From positions 1 to 64,000 of the forward strand of contig NZ_JAMBNP010000018.1 in the NCBI RefSeq assembly GCF_023715145.1: a stretch of DNA of 64,000 bases, in the 5' to 3' direction. This document shows, piece by piece, positions 8,581 through 16,549 of the stretch. This DNA is from Paenibacillus glycanilyticus. GTDB lineage: Bacteria > Bacillota > Bacilli > Paenibacillales > Paenibacillaceae. A program made the translations under genes and the position numbers. Under the pieces are notes generated by a model that was given only the letters and a program-made list of their open reading frames with translations, did not search any database and was not told the origin of the DNA. Numbering within the stretch: the first letter of the stretch is position 1; each line of letters opens with the position of its first letter.

Positions 8581-8835
8581 TTATTTTGTCACAGGAGAAG
8601 GCATTTCAGATAAACAAATATGGCAAACAATTTTGCCTTTGAAGTAAGAAACGTTTTCCGCATTGCCGCAGAAGATACATGCAGGCTCGTATTTCTTGAG
8701 CATAATGCGCTCGCCGTCTACATAAATCTCCAGAGCGTCTTTCTCGCCAATACCAAGCGTACGGCGCAATTCAATAGGAATAACAACACGACCCAATTCG
8801 TCGACTTTACGAACAATACCAGTAGATTTCATCAT
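8581..8835 (-). CDS. abrB: Transition-state regulator AbrB, four-cysteine variant
   Basis: An 84-residue AbrB. The N-terminal swapped-hairpin DNA-binding domain (MKSTGIVRKVDELGRVVIPI, then ELRRTLGI) is nearly identical to B. subtilis AbrB. The C-terminal half differs: it has C53-xx-C56 and C71-xx-C74, which could bind a metal. AbrB represses stationary-phase, biofilm and sporulation genes during growth. Regulation is well marked: a sigma-A promoter at 8906-8934 and a tandem Spo0A box at 8865-8882 downstream of it, the arrangement by which Spo0A~P represses abrB in B. subtilis. Confidence 0.95.
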   Translation of the reverse strand: MMKSTGIVRKVDELGRVVIPIELRRTLGIGEKDALEIYVDGERIMLKKYEPACIFCGNAENVSYFKGKIVCHICLSEMPSPVTK

Positions 8836-8864
8836 GATTTTGTTTCTCCTCTCAGGAAATTACA

Positions 8865-8882
8865 TTTCGTCACTATTCGACA
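8865..8882 (-). promoter_or_regulatory. Tandem Spo0A box repressing abrB
   Basis: On the minus strand this reads TGTCGAATAGTGACGAAA, two Spo0A boxes (consensus TGTCGAA) in tandem. It starts about 18 bases after the likely abrB transcription start. The layout closely resembles the B. subtilis abrB operator. Confidence 0.85.
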
Positions 8883-8905
8883 TAGTTTTTCTTTTTATGG
8901 CTACT

Positions 8906-8934
8906 ATAATACCAACGATTCCCATAATAGTCAA
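8906..8934 (-). promoter_or_regulatory. Sigma-A promoter of abrB
   Basis: On the minus strand: TTGACT, 17 bases, TATTAT. It gives a leader of about 65 bases containing the Spo0A boxes. Confidence 0.85.
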
Positions 8935-9030
8935 CCGGAAAACTCTTTAGTAGAACGCAATAGACCTTTTACTTACGGGAATTTGACTCTATAGCAAGGT
9001 CATATTAATCTTACTATAGCATACAACAGC

Positions 9031-9092
9031 TTCGACAATTTGGAAACAAAATTACGACACTATTCGACATTCTATCACAGTTTTGTGTCGAA
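9031..9092. promoter_or_regulatory. Second cluster of Spo0A boxes
   Basis: TTCGACA at 9031-9037, a tandem unit at 9052-9069 that reads TGTCGAATAGTGTCGTAA on the minus strand, and TGTCGAA at 9086-9092 on the plus strand. The tandem unit differs from the abrB operator at only a few bases. It lies just upstream of the HD phosphohydrolase gene and 120-160 bases upstream of the abrB promoter, so it may act on either. Confidence 0.65.
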
Positions 9093-9119
9093 ACCATGAA
9101 CAAGGAGTTGATAGGGCGA

Positions 9120-10415
9120 ATGAATCAGCAACTGACCGAAGAGAAAGTATTTAAGGATCCGGTTCACAAATATATTTACGTGCAGGATCAAACGGTTTGG
9201 GATTTAATCAACACGAAGGAGTTTCAGAGGCTTAGACGAATTCGCCAGCTTGGAACCTCTTATTTGACGTTTCATGGCGCAGAACACAGCCGGTTCTCCC
9301 ACTCGCTTGGGGTTTATGAAATAACGAGGAAAATCATCTCGCAGTTCGAGCGTAACGAGTATCCGGGCTGGCCGCAGGAGGAAAGACTTCTGGCGCTATG
9401 TGCAGCCCTACTGCATGACGTCGGTCACGGTCCGTTCTCCCATTCGCTTGAGCAGGTATTTGATACCCACCATGAGCAGTGGACTTGTGCGATATTGCTG
9501 GAGGATACGGAAGTAAACCAGGTACTGCGCCGTGTGTCTCAGGACTTCCCGGAGAAGGTAGCCTCGGTAATCAGCAAGACCTATCCGAATCCGATTGTTG
9601 TGAGCTTGATCTCCAGTCAGATGGATGCGGACCGAATGGACTACTTGTTGCGGGATGCTTATTTCACGGGGGTTAATTACGGCAACTTCGATCTGGAGCG
9701 TATTCTGCGCGTCCTGCGGCCTGTTCAGGGGAAGATTGTCGTGAAGGATAGCGGCATGCATGCCATTGAGCATTACCTGATGTCCCGCTATCAGATGTAC
9801 TGGCAAATTTATTTCCATCCGGTGACGCGGAGCTCGGAAATTATTTTGCGGCAAATTACCCGCCGGGCGAAGGAGTTGTACGAGAGCGGCTACAGCTTTG
9901 CGTGGATGCCTGGACCAATCAACAAACTCCTCGACGGCACGATTACGGTACCGGATTATTTGAAGCTGGATGAGGCGTATATGCAGACGATCTTCTCGCT
10001 CTGGACCGAGGAGCAGGATACGCTGCTTGCCGGGCTGTGTGACCGCTTCCTTAATCGTCAGCTGTACAAGTACATTACGCTTGATGATCCGGGGGATTCT
10101 TTATTAGAAGAAGCAGCTCGCCAGTTCATTGCTATAGGGCTTAATCCGGATTATCACATGGAAATTGATTTTCCGTTTGACCAGCCTTACGACATTTATC
10201 GCCCGGATGCGAAAAAAGGCGGGAAAGAGGAGAAAGCGCCGATTCTGCTGCTAAGCGAAGATAACAGCTTAAGCGAAATATCGGTGAAATCCGACATCGT
10301 CCGTTCCATCAGCGGCCTACACCAAGGCCAGTACCATATCTATTATCCGCTTGAGTCTCTCCTTGCTGCGGCTGATCACTTAAGCCCGGCCGTGAGGGAG
10401 TTATTCAAAATTTAA
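9120..10415 (+). CDS. HD-domain phosphohydrolase (YwfO-like)
   Basis: A 431-residue HD-superfamily metal-dependent phosphohydrolase, similar in layout to B. subtilis YwfO and dNTP triphosphohydrolases. Metal-binding motifs are visible as HGAEHSRFSHSLGV (about residues 52-64) and LLHDVGHGPFSHSLE (97-111). The start at 9120 gives the family's usual short lead before the VFKDPVH motif and has AAGGAG 12 bases upstream; an ATG at 9096 has no ribosome site. The substrate is not determined by the sequence. Spo0A boxes lie just upstream, so expression may change on entry into sporulation (inference). Confidence 0.85.
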   Translation: MNQQLTEEKVFKDPVHKYIYVQDQTVWDLINTKEFQRLRRIRQLGTSYLTFHGAEHSRFSHSLGVYEITRKIISQFERNEYPGWPQEERLLALCAALLHDVGHGPFSHSLEQVFDTHHEQWTCAILLEDTEVNQVLRRVSQDFPEKVASVISKTYPNPIVVSLISSQMDADRMDYLLRDAYFTGVNYGNFDLERILRVLRPVQGKIVVKDSGMHAIEHYLMSRYQMYWQIYFHPVTRSSEIILRQITRRAKELYESGYSFAWMPGPINKLLDGTITVPDYLKLDEAYMQTIFSLWTEEQDTLLAGLCDRFLNRQLYKYITLDDPGDSLLEEAARQFIAIGLNPDYHMEIDFPFDQPYDIYRPDAKKGGKEEKAPILLLSEDNSLSEISVKSDIVRSISGLHQGQYHIYYPLESLLAAADHLSPAVRELFKI

Positions 10416-10445
10416 ACCTTATTATAGAAGGAGCTTGCAGCTAAG

Positions 10446-11219
10446 ATGATTTCTTTATTCGACACACACACCCATCTGGACGCTTCACAATTCGACAACG
10501 ACCGTGCCGAGGTTATCGAACGGGCACGAGCCGCCGGTGTCGATTTAATGCTTAATATAGGCTTTAACCGGGAGACGATCCCAACAACGATGGAGCTTGC
10601 GGAAAAATATGATTTTATCTATGCGGCGGTTGGCTGGCATCCGGTAGACAGCGTCTTCATGGAGCCGGGGGACCTGGAATGGATTGAGCAGCTGTGCTCC
10701 CATAAGAAGGTAGTGGCTATCGGGGAGATCGGACTCGATTATCACTGGGATACGTCTCCGAAGGAAGTTCAGCAACGGGTATTCCGGGAGCAGATTCGGC
10801 TTGCAAGGAAGCTTGGCAAGCCAATCGTAATCCATAACCGGGATGCTCATGAGGACATTGTCCGCATTCTGAGAGAGGAGAAGGCCTCCGAAATTGGAGG
10901 GGTCATGCACTGCTACTCGGGCAGCTGGGAAACGGCCAAAATGTGCCTCGATATGAACTTCTACATTTCGTTTGGAGGACCGGTCACTTTCAAAAATGCA
11001 AGGGTGCCAAAAGAGGTGCTTGCGAAGGTTCCGCTTGACCGTCTGCTTATCGAAACCGACTCCCCTTATTTGGCTCCTCATCCATTTAGAGGAAAGAGGA
11101 ATGAGAGCTCATATGTGTCTTTAGTCGCAGACGCCGCAGCCGAGATAACAGGAAAATCTAAGGAGGAAATCGCAGTTATTACAAGCACAAACGGTAAAAA
11201 ATGTTTTGGTATTGTTTAA
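10446..11219 (+). CDS. tatD: TatD-family metal-dependent deoxyribonuclease
   Basis: A 257-residue TIM-barrel hydrolase. Metal ligands are seen in FDTHTHLD (His8, His10), IGEIGLDYHWD, IVIHNRDAHED, VMHCYSGSW and ETDSPYLAPHPFRGK. TatD proteins are DNases with 3'-5' exonuclease activity. It starts 30 bases after the HD gene and follows an AAGGAGC site. In B. subtilis the equivalent (yabD) sits between metS and yabE; metS is not between abrB and this gene here. Confidence 0.92.
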   Translation: MISLFDTHTHLDASQFDNDRAEVIERARAAGVDLMLNIGFNRETIPTTMELAEKYDFIYAAVGWHPVDSVFMEPGDLEWIEQLCSHKKVVAIGEIGLDYHWDTSPKEVQQRVFREQIRLARKLGKPIVIHNRDAHEDIVRILREEKASEIGGVMHCYSGSWETAKMCLDMNFYISFGGPVTFKNARVPKEVLAKVPLDRLLIETDSPYLAPHPFRGKRNESSYVSLVADAAAEITGKSKEEIAVITSTNGKKCFGIV

Positions 11220-11341
11220 AAACGGTCTAAAACCACTGAAATAAAGACTATAGCCGCGATAAAACTCTTTTTACGTGTTAGAATCGCCCATATTTGCCTT
11301 CAGAATGCTAAAATTTCGTTAAAATCGTCTTTTAACGCGTC

Positions 11342-11371
11342 TTTACAATTGTACGGTCGTGAAGGTATGAT
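11342..11371 (+). promoter_or_regulatory. Candidate promoter for the riboswitch-yabE transcript
   Basis: TTTACA, 18 bases, TATGAT. It lies about 35 bases upstream of the riboswitch aptamer. Confidence 0.5.
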
Positions 11372-11404
11372 TTTTCTCAGAGCTTTAACTTTTGTATTGG
11401 ATTT

Positions 11405-11610
11405 CCAGTTTACGCTTAATCTCCGGAAGCGGAGAGCGGGGGAACCAACGTCAGCAGATGCATGATTAAGACGTCTTGAAGCATCGGCGGCGTATTGAAT
11501 TCTTCAGGGGTGAATTTTGCGGCGATTGCCATGAGCATTCGTTCCGCGGATAGGGCAGCTCTCTCGCCCGAACCCGTCAGCTAACCTCGTAAGCGTCTAT
11601 AGAGAGCGAT
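11405..11610 (+). promoter_or_regulatory. c-di-AMP riboswitch (ydaO-yuaA type)
   Basis: Conserved ydaO core blocks occur in order: CGCTTAATCTCCGGAAGCGG, GGGGGAACC, GGGGTGAATT, then CCCGAACCCGTCAGCTAACC with CTCGTAAGCG. The class binds c-di-AMP and normally switches gene expression off. An intrinsic terminator (11652-11695) follows before yabE, which fits control by transcription termination. Known targets of the class include cell wall hydrolases and potassium transport, matching the downstream 3D-domain protein. Confidence 0.93.
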
Positions 11611-11651
11611 CAACCTCGTGTATTCACCTTTTCCTGAATGTTTGATTACCC

Positions 11652-11695
11652 AGGAAGCCACGATCAGATCCTCTGTCGAAGGCTTCTTTTTATTT
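11652..11695 (+). terminator. Riboswitch-controlled terminator
   Basis: GGAAGCC / GGCTTCT outer stem with an inner stem CAGA / TCTG, followed by TTTTTATTTT. It lies between the c-di-AMP aptamer and yabE. The 150 bases from here to the gene hold nothing else I can name. Confidence 0.85.
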
Positions 11696-11851
11696 TCGAT
11701 TTAAGCGGAAATAGTCTTTCGGTGGGTAGATCTGGGAGGTGGGAGGCCGTAACACTGGAGCGTGCTCGTCACGCCAATATACTTAATAGTCGCGTCAATA
11801 GTATCATGCGTAACAGATTGGCGGCGGGGCTATGAAGGAGGACCGATAGAA

Positions 11852-12985
11852 GTGGGCATGATTCAGGCTAGGGAGACCCATGGGAAGCGATCATCCAGCA
11901 TGACTTTCGCAATGCGATGGAAGCATGAAAATTTGCGTTTAATTGTTCTGAGTGCAATTATCTCAATCGCTATGACTTTCATGTTTTTGGTGTTGTTGTA
12001 CGGATCGGCTGATAAGAGCGTATCCGTAGTAGTGAATGGACAAGAGACTGTTGTAAAGACAAAACAATGGGTCCTGCAACGCCTACTGGATGAACAAGCT
12101 ATAACGGTTGGACCCTATGACGAGGTATCTCATCCTCTGAATGCGTCCATCAAAGACGGAGACCGCATTGAAATCAAGTACGCGGTTCCGGTTACCGTAA
12201 AAGCAGATGGCAAAACATCGACGGTGTACACGACAGAGAAAACAGTACAGGCGGCGATCGGGAAATTAAATATTCCTGTTCGCGATCAAGATAAAGTTTC
12301 CCCGTCTCTGGCTACCACCATTTCGGACGCGATGACCGTTACCGTTACCCGCGTCGATACCAAGGTGGCGGAGACTGAACGGACTTTGCCGTTCTCGATC
12401 GTGAAGAAGCAAGATCCTACCCTTGAGCAAGGGAAGGAGAAGCTGGTTCAATCCGGCAAAAACGGCCTCGTGATCGAGCGAGTGGAGAAGAAGTATGAGA
12501 ATGGCGTTCTCGTTTCCTCCAAGCTGGTCGATAAGGTCGTGCAGAAGCATACGGTTAGTCAGGTCGTAGCTATCGGCTCGAAGAAAAACGTACATACGCT
12601 CTCGGCCGCGAGCAATGCCTCGTTTACCAAGAGCGGCGTGACGTTTAAGGCAAAGAAGGTCTTGAAGAACGTTACTTTAACCGCTTATTCGGCGGGCGTG
12701 GCGTCTACGGGCAAGAATGAGGACCATCCGGGGTACGGCATTACGGCTTCCGGTGCGAAAGTGAAGGAAGGCCGCACGATTGCGGTGGATCCGGATGTTA
12801 TTCCAATCGGCTGGTGGGTATACATCGAAGGCATTGGCTTCCGCAGAGCGGAGGATACCGGCAGTGCAATCAACGGCAATAAGATTGACGTTTACTTCGA
12901 CAGCACAAGCTATGCCAATAAGTTCGGCCGGAAAAAAGGGTATACCGTGTATGTGCTTGGACCAACTAAGCCTTCCGCGAGCTAA
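11852..12985 (+). CDS. yabE: YabE-type cell wall protein: DUF348, G5 and 3D domains
   Basis: A 377-residue exported cell wall protein. It has an N-terminal membrane anchor (about residues 29-50), two DUF348 repeats (about 56-165, each starting SVSVVVNGQ or VPVTVKADGK), a G5 domain (about 165-245), and a C-terminal 3D domain with its conserved aspartates (TLTAYSAG, AVDPDVIPIG, AEDTGSAINGNKIDVYF). 3D domains form the catalytic barrel of lytic transglycosylases, so peptidoglycan cleavage or resuscitation is likely. The start is GTG at 11852 with AAGGAGG ten bases upstream. Expression is under the c-di-AMP riboswitch. Confidence 0.9.
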   Translation: MGMIQARETHGKRSSSMTFAMRWKHENLRLIVLSAIISIAMTFMFLVLLYGSADKSVSVVVNGQETVVKTKQWVLQRLLDEQAITVGPYDEVSHPLNASIKDGDRIEIKYAVPVTVKADGKTSTVYTTEKTVQAAIGKLNIPVRDQDKVSPSLATTISDAMTVTVTRVDTKVAETERTLPFSIVKKQDPTLEQGKEKLVQSGKNGLVIERVEKKYENGVLVSSKLVDKVVQKHTVSQVVAIGSKKNVHTLSAASNASFTKSGVTFKAKKVLKNVTLTAYSAGVASTGKNEDHPGYGITASGAKVKEGRTIAVDPDVIPIGWWVYIEGIGFRRAEDTGSAINGNKIDVYFDSTSYANKFGRKKGYTVYVLGPTKPSAS

Positions 12986-13028
12986 TGGCTTTCCGCTATC
13001 GTATTTCATTGATATTTATGCCATTATA

Positions 13029-13053
13029 AGAAGAGGCGCTGCCTCTTCTTTTT
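13029..13053 (+). terminator. Terminator after yabE
   Basis: AGAAGAGGC / GCCTCTTCT perfect stem with a GCT loop and a T5 tail. Confidence 0.85.
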
Positions 13054-13139
13054 GTGTGCATGGAGATGCTAAGCAAGCTGCATATTATTGACGGTGAAAG
13101 AAGAGCGAAAGTTGCTGCTTTAGAAAGGAATGTACGCTT

Positions 13140-13685
13140 GTGATCAAGGAAATTATTGTGGTGGAAGGCAAAGACGATACAGTCGCCGTGAAGCGGGCTG
13201 TTGATGCCGATACGATTGAAACAAATGGCTCTGCGGTCGGTGAGGATGTGCTGCGCCGGATCGAGCTGGCGATGGAACGCAGAGGCGTTATTATATTTAC
13301 GGACCCTGATCATGCGGGCGAGAGGATCCGCAAAATTGTCGCGCGGCGCGTGCCGGGCTGCAAGCATGCTTTTCTGCCGCAGGAGAAGGCGATGTACAAA
13401 GGCGATATCGGAATTGAGAACGCGAGCCCTGAAGCGATCCGTCAGGCGCTCTCCGAGCTTCGGACGGAGATGGCATCCGGAGAAGGGGATATTACCTGGG
13501 ATGACCTGATGGCTGCGGGGCTTATCGTTCATCCGGATGCGGCTAACCGTCGTCTGCAAATGGGCAAGCTGCTCGGTATCGGGTATGCTAACGGGAAGCA
13601 ATTTTTCAAGCGGTGTACAAGCTTCCAAATCTCCCGCGAAGAGTTTGCAGAGGCTCTGCGCACGATGGAACAGGGACAGGAGTGA
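13140..13685 (+). CDS. rnmV: Ribonuclease M5
   Basis: A 181-residue TOPRIM nuclease that matures 5S rRNA precursors. The TOPRIM acidic residues are in IIVVEGKDD (Glu9) and IIFTDPDHAGERIR (near 53-66). The start is GTG at 13140. It lies directly upstream of rsmA with only a few bases between, as in B. subtilis. It is paired in the window with a 5S gene, its substrate. Confidence 0.94.
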   Translation: MIKEIIVVEGKDDTVAVKRAVDADTIETNGSAVGEDVLRRIELAMERRGVIIFTDPDHAGERIRKIVARRVPGCKHAFLPQEKAMYKGDIGIENASPEAIRQALSELRTEMASGEGDITWDDLMAAGLIVHPDAANRRLQMGKLLGIGYANGKQFFKRCTSFQISREEFAEALRTMEQGQE

Positions 13686-13690
13686 ATGGT

Positions 13691-14584
13691 ATGAGCGGAA
13701 ACGATATAAAGGCGATTGAAGTTGCAACACCGAAGCGCACGAAGGAAATTATTGCGAAGTACGGCTTCTCGTTCAAGAAGAGCTTAGGTCAGAACTTCTT
13801 GATCGATCAAAATATTTTGAACAAGATTGTAAGTGCTGCAGGGCTCGACAAGACAAAAGGCGCCCTTGAGATTGGACCGGGCATTGGCGCGCTGACGCAG
13901 CATCTGGCTGCTGAAGCGGGCACGGTAACGGCGATAGAGATCGATAACCGGCTTATTCCGATTCTGGGCGACATCCTGGCGGGCGAGGAGCATGTAAAGG
14001 TCGTTCACGGCGACGTGCTGAAGCTCAATCTGAAGGAGCTGTTTGAGGAGCGTTTCTCGGATGTAACGGGCGTAAGCGTAGTGGCGAACCTACCGTATTA
14101 CGTGACGACTCCGATCCTGATGAAGCTGCTCGAAGAACGTCTGCCGCTGGAGAACATCGTCGTGATGATTCAGAAGGAAGTGGCGGAGCGGATGGCGGCG
14201 AAGCCGGGCGGCAAGGAATATGGCAGCCTAAGCGTTGCCGTGCAGTATTACTGCGAGCCGCAGCTAGTCTGCATCGTGCCGCATACGGTATTTATTCCGC
14301 AGCCGAACGTTGACTCGGCTGTGATCAAGCTGGCGGTACGCGAGAAACCGCCGGTAGAGGTAGAGGACGAGGCGCATTTCTTCCGCATTGTCCAGGCGAG
14401 CTTCGCCCAGCGCCGCAAGACGCTGGCGAACAATCTTACGGCGTTCGTGGGCAAGGAACGCCGCGAGGAGATGACGCAGCTGCTGATCAGCTGCGATATT
14501 GATCCTGTCCGTCGAGGAGAGACATTGTCCCTCGACGAATTCGCCCGCATCAGCCGCGCCTTTCTGGCGGCGGGCTGGCGGTAG
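13691..14584 (+). CDS. rsmA: 16S rRNA dimethyladenosine transferase (KsgA)
   Basis: A 297-residue enzyme that dimethylates A1518 and A1519 in helix 45 of 16S rRNA. Motifs: KKSLGQNFLID, SAM-binding EIGPGIGALT (about 60-69) and catalytic VANLPYYVTTPI. The start ATG at 13691 has AGGAG at normal spacing; longer in-frame versions overlap rnmV without a ribosome site. Two hairpins follow. Confidence 0.96.
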   Translation: MSGNDIKAIEVATPKRTKEIIAKYGFSFKKSLGQNFLIDQNILNKIVSAAGLDKTKGALEIGPGIGALTQHLAAEAGTVTAIEIDNRLIPILGDILAGEEHVKVVHGDVLKLNLKELFEERFSDVTGVSVVANLPYYVTTPILMKLLEERLPLENIVVMIQKEVAERMAAKPGGKEYGSLSVAVQYYCEPQLVCIVPHTVFIPQPNVDSAVIKLAVREKPPVEVEDEAHFFRIVQASFAQRRKTLANNLTAFVGKERREEMTQLLISCDIDPVRRGETLSLDEFARISRAFLAAGWR

Positions 14585-14587
14585 TAT

Positions 14588-14654
14588 GCTCGGCCTGCAT
14601 TAGCGGCCGAGCTTTGGGTCGGCGGCGAGCTGTTAGCGCCGCCGGCTTTTTTTG
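14588..14654 (+). terminator. Double hairpin terminator after rsmA
   Basis: First stem GCTCGGCC / GGCCGAGC (14588-14612), then CGGCGGCG / CGCCGCCG (14620-14642) followed by GCTTTTTTT. The second is the likely terminator. Confidence 0.8.
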
Positions 14655-14764
14655 TGCGGGCGCGCGCCGCTATTGCGCGGCCGTTGCCCTCCGCCCGCCG
14701 CGGCATGGCGGGCGTGGCGCTGAGAAGCGACAAGGCAGCCAGAAGCGCCTTATCGTGGCACTCG

Positions 14765-14960
14765 CTCTCTCCACGCACCATCAGGTACCTCTGTAGCCCG
14801 GAAAATGCCTGCTACAGCGTGCTAAGTTCTCTCCACCCATTAACAATGTGTCCGTAACCCGGAAAATGCCTGCTACAGCCCACTAAGTCATCTCTACCTA
14901 CCATCAATGTGTCTGTAGCCCGGAAAAGACTCTGCTACAAAAGGCTAACCACTCTCCCAC
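14765..14960. repeat. Tandem repeat, about 61-62 base unit, three copies plus part of a fourth
   Basis: Units share CTCTCCAC-like starts and a core GTAGCCCGGAAAATGCCTGC followed by TACA. Each core is an inverted repeat TGTAGC / GCTACA. Cores end at 14816, 14877 and 14939. No coding frame fits. It lies in the gap between rsmA and yabG. Confidence 0.75.
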
Positions 14961-15446
14961 ACCATCCGATGCCGGTCGAGTACTCCATCCCATATAGATC
15001 GCCAAAAAAAGTGATTGCCCGGGCAATACAAGCATTCCGAATGAAAGATGGTTGATTATTTGGAACCCCGTCAGTCTGTCTGTACTTACCTATCACGAGG
15101 CAATACTTGAGGTTAGATTTCACTTATGGTACTGAGCATCATATGTGCGGGTGAAGCCCGCTTGAGCTACTCTGCATGAGAGAGCACCTACATGCCCCTT
15201 GGTCCCGCAATGCCGCCGCACAAGGCACAGCTGTTTGGGGCAGTCAGCCGCCTCCAAATGGAAAAGTGGAGGCGAGGCAGCTGAGCAGTACTGGCTGCCG
15301 CAAGGAGTAAGGGGCAAATCCCCTTTAATGGCAAGGCATATGCTTTCGAATTAACTTTCCTTCGGAAATTTTACGCGTCAGCCTTTGCCAGTACACTGCC
15401 CGTGTCCCTTAGTCCGGCACCAGGAGCCCAACCTAATTTTCTCCGC
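14961..15446. other. Gene-free stretch with strong potential RNA structure
   Basis: I see no supportable gene here. From 15140 to 15335 there are many complementary segments: GCGGG/CCCGC, CAGCTG pairs at 15221 and 15281, GCCTCC/GGAGGC (15250-15275), and AAGGGG/CCCCTT near 15308-15326. A short motif TATGCTTTCGAA at 15339-15350 recurs elsewhere in the window. It may be a non-coding RNA or the remains of a mobile RNA; I could not match it to a known family. Confidence 0.4.
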
Positions 15447-15474
15447 ACATTCCTCCCTTTCCACCCATACGATA
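15447..15474 (+). promoter_or_regulatory. Sigma-K-type promoter of yabG
   Basis: AC, 17 bases, CATACGATA. This fits the sigma-K consensus (AC then CATANNNTA). The start site would fall near 15481, giving a very short leader. B. subtilis yabG is sigma-K dependent. Confidence 0.6.
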
Positions 15475-15494
15475 GACGAAGAGGTGATTCACCC

Positions 15495-16394
15495 ATGAAG
15501 CAAGGGGACCTGGTCGTCCGCAAATCCTATGGCGGTGACGTGCTGTTCCGAGTTGAAGATATGCGATCCGATAAAGCATTATTGAAAGGCACGGATTACC
15601 GATTGCTTGCGGATGCGCCAATTCCCGACTTGTCGGTCGTGGATGACCCGGAATCGACAAGCGCGCGGCAGCAAGTGCGGATTAAAGTAAACGATTCTCT
15701 CAAACGCATGCGCCAAGAAAAGGCGCATCTGACCGTTTTATCGGGCCAAGATTATGATCGGGCTGCTTTGCAGCAGCAAAGCCAGTCTTATTTTGAGTTG
15801 CCAGGCAAGGTGCTTCATTTGGACGGGGACGGAAATTACTTACGGAAAAGCATGCAGCTGTACCAGACGATGAAGGTACCCGCGCACGGCGTGCATGCCC
15901 ATGAGTCGCAGATGGCTCAGCTGCTGTACCGTCTACTGCCGCAGGTAAAGCCGGATATCGTGGTCATCACCGGTCATGATGGCGTCCTCAAAAACCGCGA
16001 GGGTGAAGATCTGTACAGCTTGAGCAGTTACAAAAACTCGCAGCACTTCGTGAATGCGGTGCGTGTTGCCCGTCAATACGAAAAAAACATGGATGGGCTT
16101 GTCATTGTGGCTGGTGCCTGCCAATCCCATTTTGAAGCGCTCTTGCAGTCAGGCTCCAACTTCGCAAGCTCGCCGGGAAGAATCTTAATCCATGCTTTGG
16201 ATCCCGTTTATATTGCGATTAAAGCGAGTTATACCTCGGTTCGCGAGTCGATCAATCTCTCGGATGTGATTCACGGAACCATCAGCGGGATTGACGGAGT
16301 AGGCGGAATAGAGACGATGGGGCGGCATCGGATGGGGCTGCCAAAGCCCAAAAAAGTGACCCAATCGACCGCGAGTATGAAGATAACGTCTTAA
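15495..16394 (+). CDS. yabG: Sporulation-specific protease YabG
   Basis: A 299-residue protease that processes spore coat and other spore proteins during late sporulation. The likely catalytic pair sits in VVITGHDG (His161) and VIVAGACQS (Cys209), a spacing and context like clostripain-type cysteine peptidases. The start at 15495 has AGAGGTGA upstream; an in-frame extension to 15402 would run through the promoter. It stands upstream of veg and sspF, as in B. subtilis. Confidence 0.93.
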   Translation: MKQGDLVVRKSYGGDVLFRVEDMRSDKALLKGTDYRLLADAPIPDLSVVDDPESTSARQQVRIKVNDSLKRMRQEKAHLTVLSGQDYDRAALQQQSQSYFELPGKVLHLDGDGNYLRKSMQLYQTMKVPAHGVHAHESQMAQLLYRLLPQVKPDIVVITGHDGVLKNREGEDLYSLSSYKNSQHFVNAVRVARQYEKNMDGLVIVAGACQSHFEALLQSGSNFASSPGRILIHALDPVYIAIKASYTSVRESINLSDVIHGTISGIDGVGGIETMGRHRMGLPKPKKVTQSTASMKITS

Positions 16395-16451
16395 TATGTA
16401 CAACTTTTAGCTGATTATGCATGAAATTCGTTAAATTGGGCGAAAACACCG

Positions 16452-16481
16452 TTGACAAGAAAATAAGATCGCTGTTATAAT
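16452..16481 (+). promoter_or_regulatory. Veg promoter 1
   Basis: TTGACA, 18 bases, TATAAT: consensus -35 and -10. The first of two strong promoters ahead of veg. Confidence 0.8.
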
Positions 16482-16493
16482 ATTTTGCTTCAT

Positions 16494-16522
16494 TTGACAA
16501 ACCTCCTCTTTCTGGTTATAAT
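16494..16522 (+). promoter_or_regulatory. Veg promoter 2
   Basis: TTGACA, 17 bases, TATAAT: a perfect sigma-A promoter 42 bases downstream of the first. The B. subtilis veg promoter is known for its strength. Confidence 0.88.
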
Positions 16523-16549
16523 GGACAAGGAAAGAGGTGGTAGTGGACA

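Noticed and set aside
11638..11835. A 65-codon frame between the riboswitch and yabE
   Set aside because: It begins inside the terminator stem region, lacks a ribosome site and shows no domain.
14248..14781. A 177-codon minus-strand frame over the end of rsmA
   Set aside because: Ala/Arg/Ser-rich shadow of rsmA that runs through its terminator hairpins.
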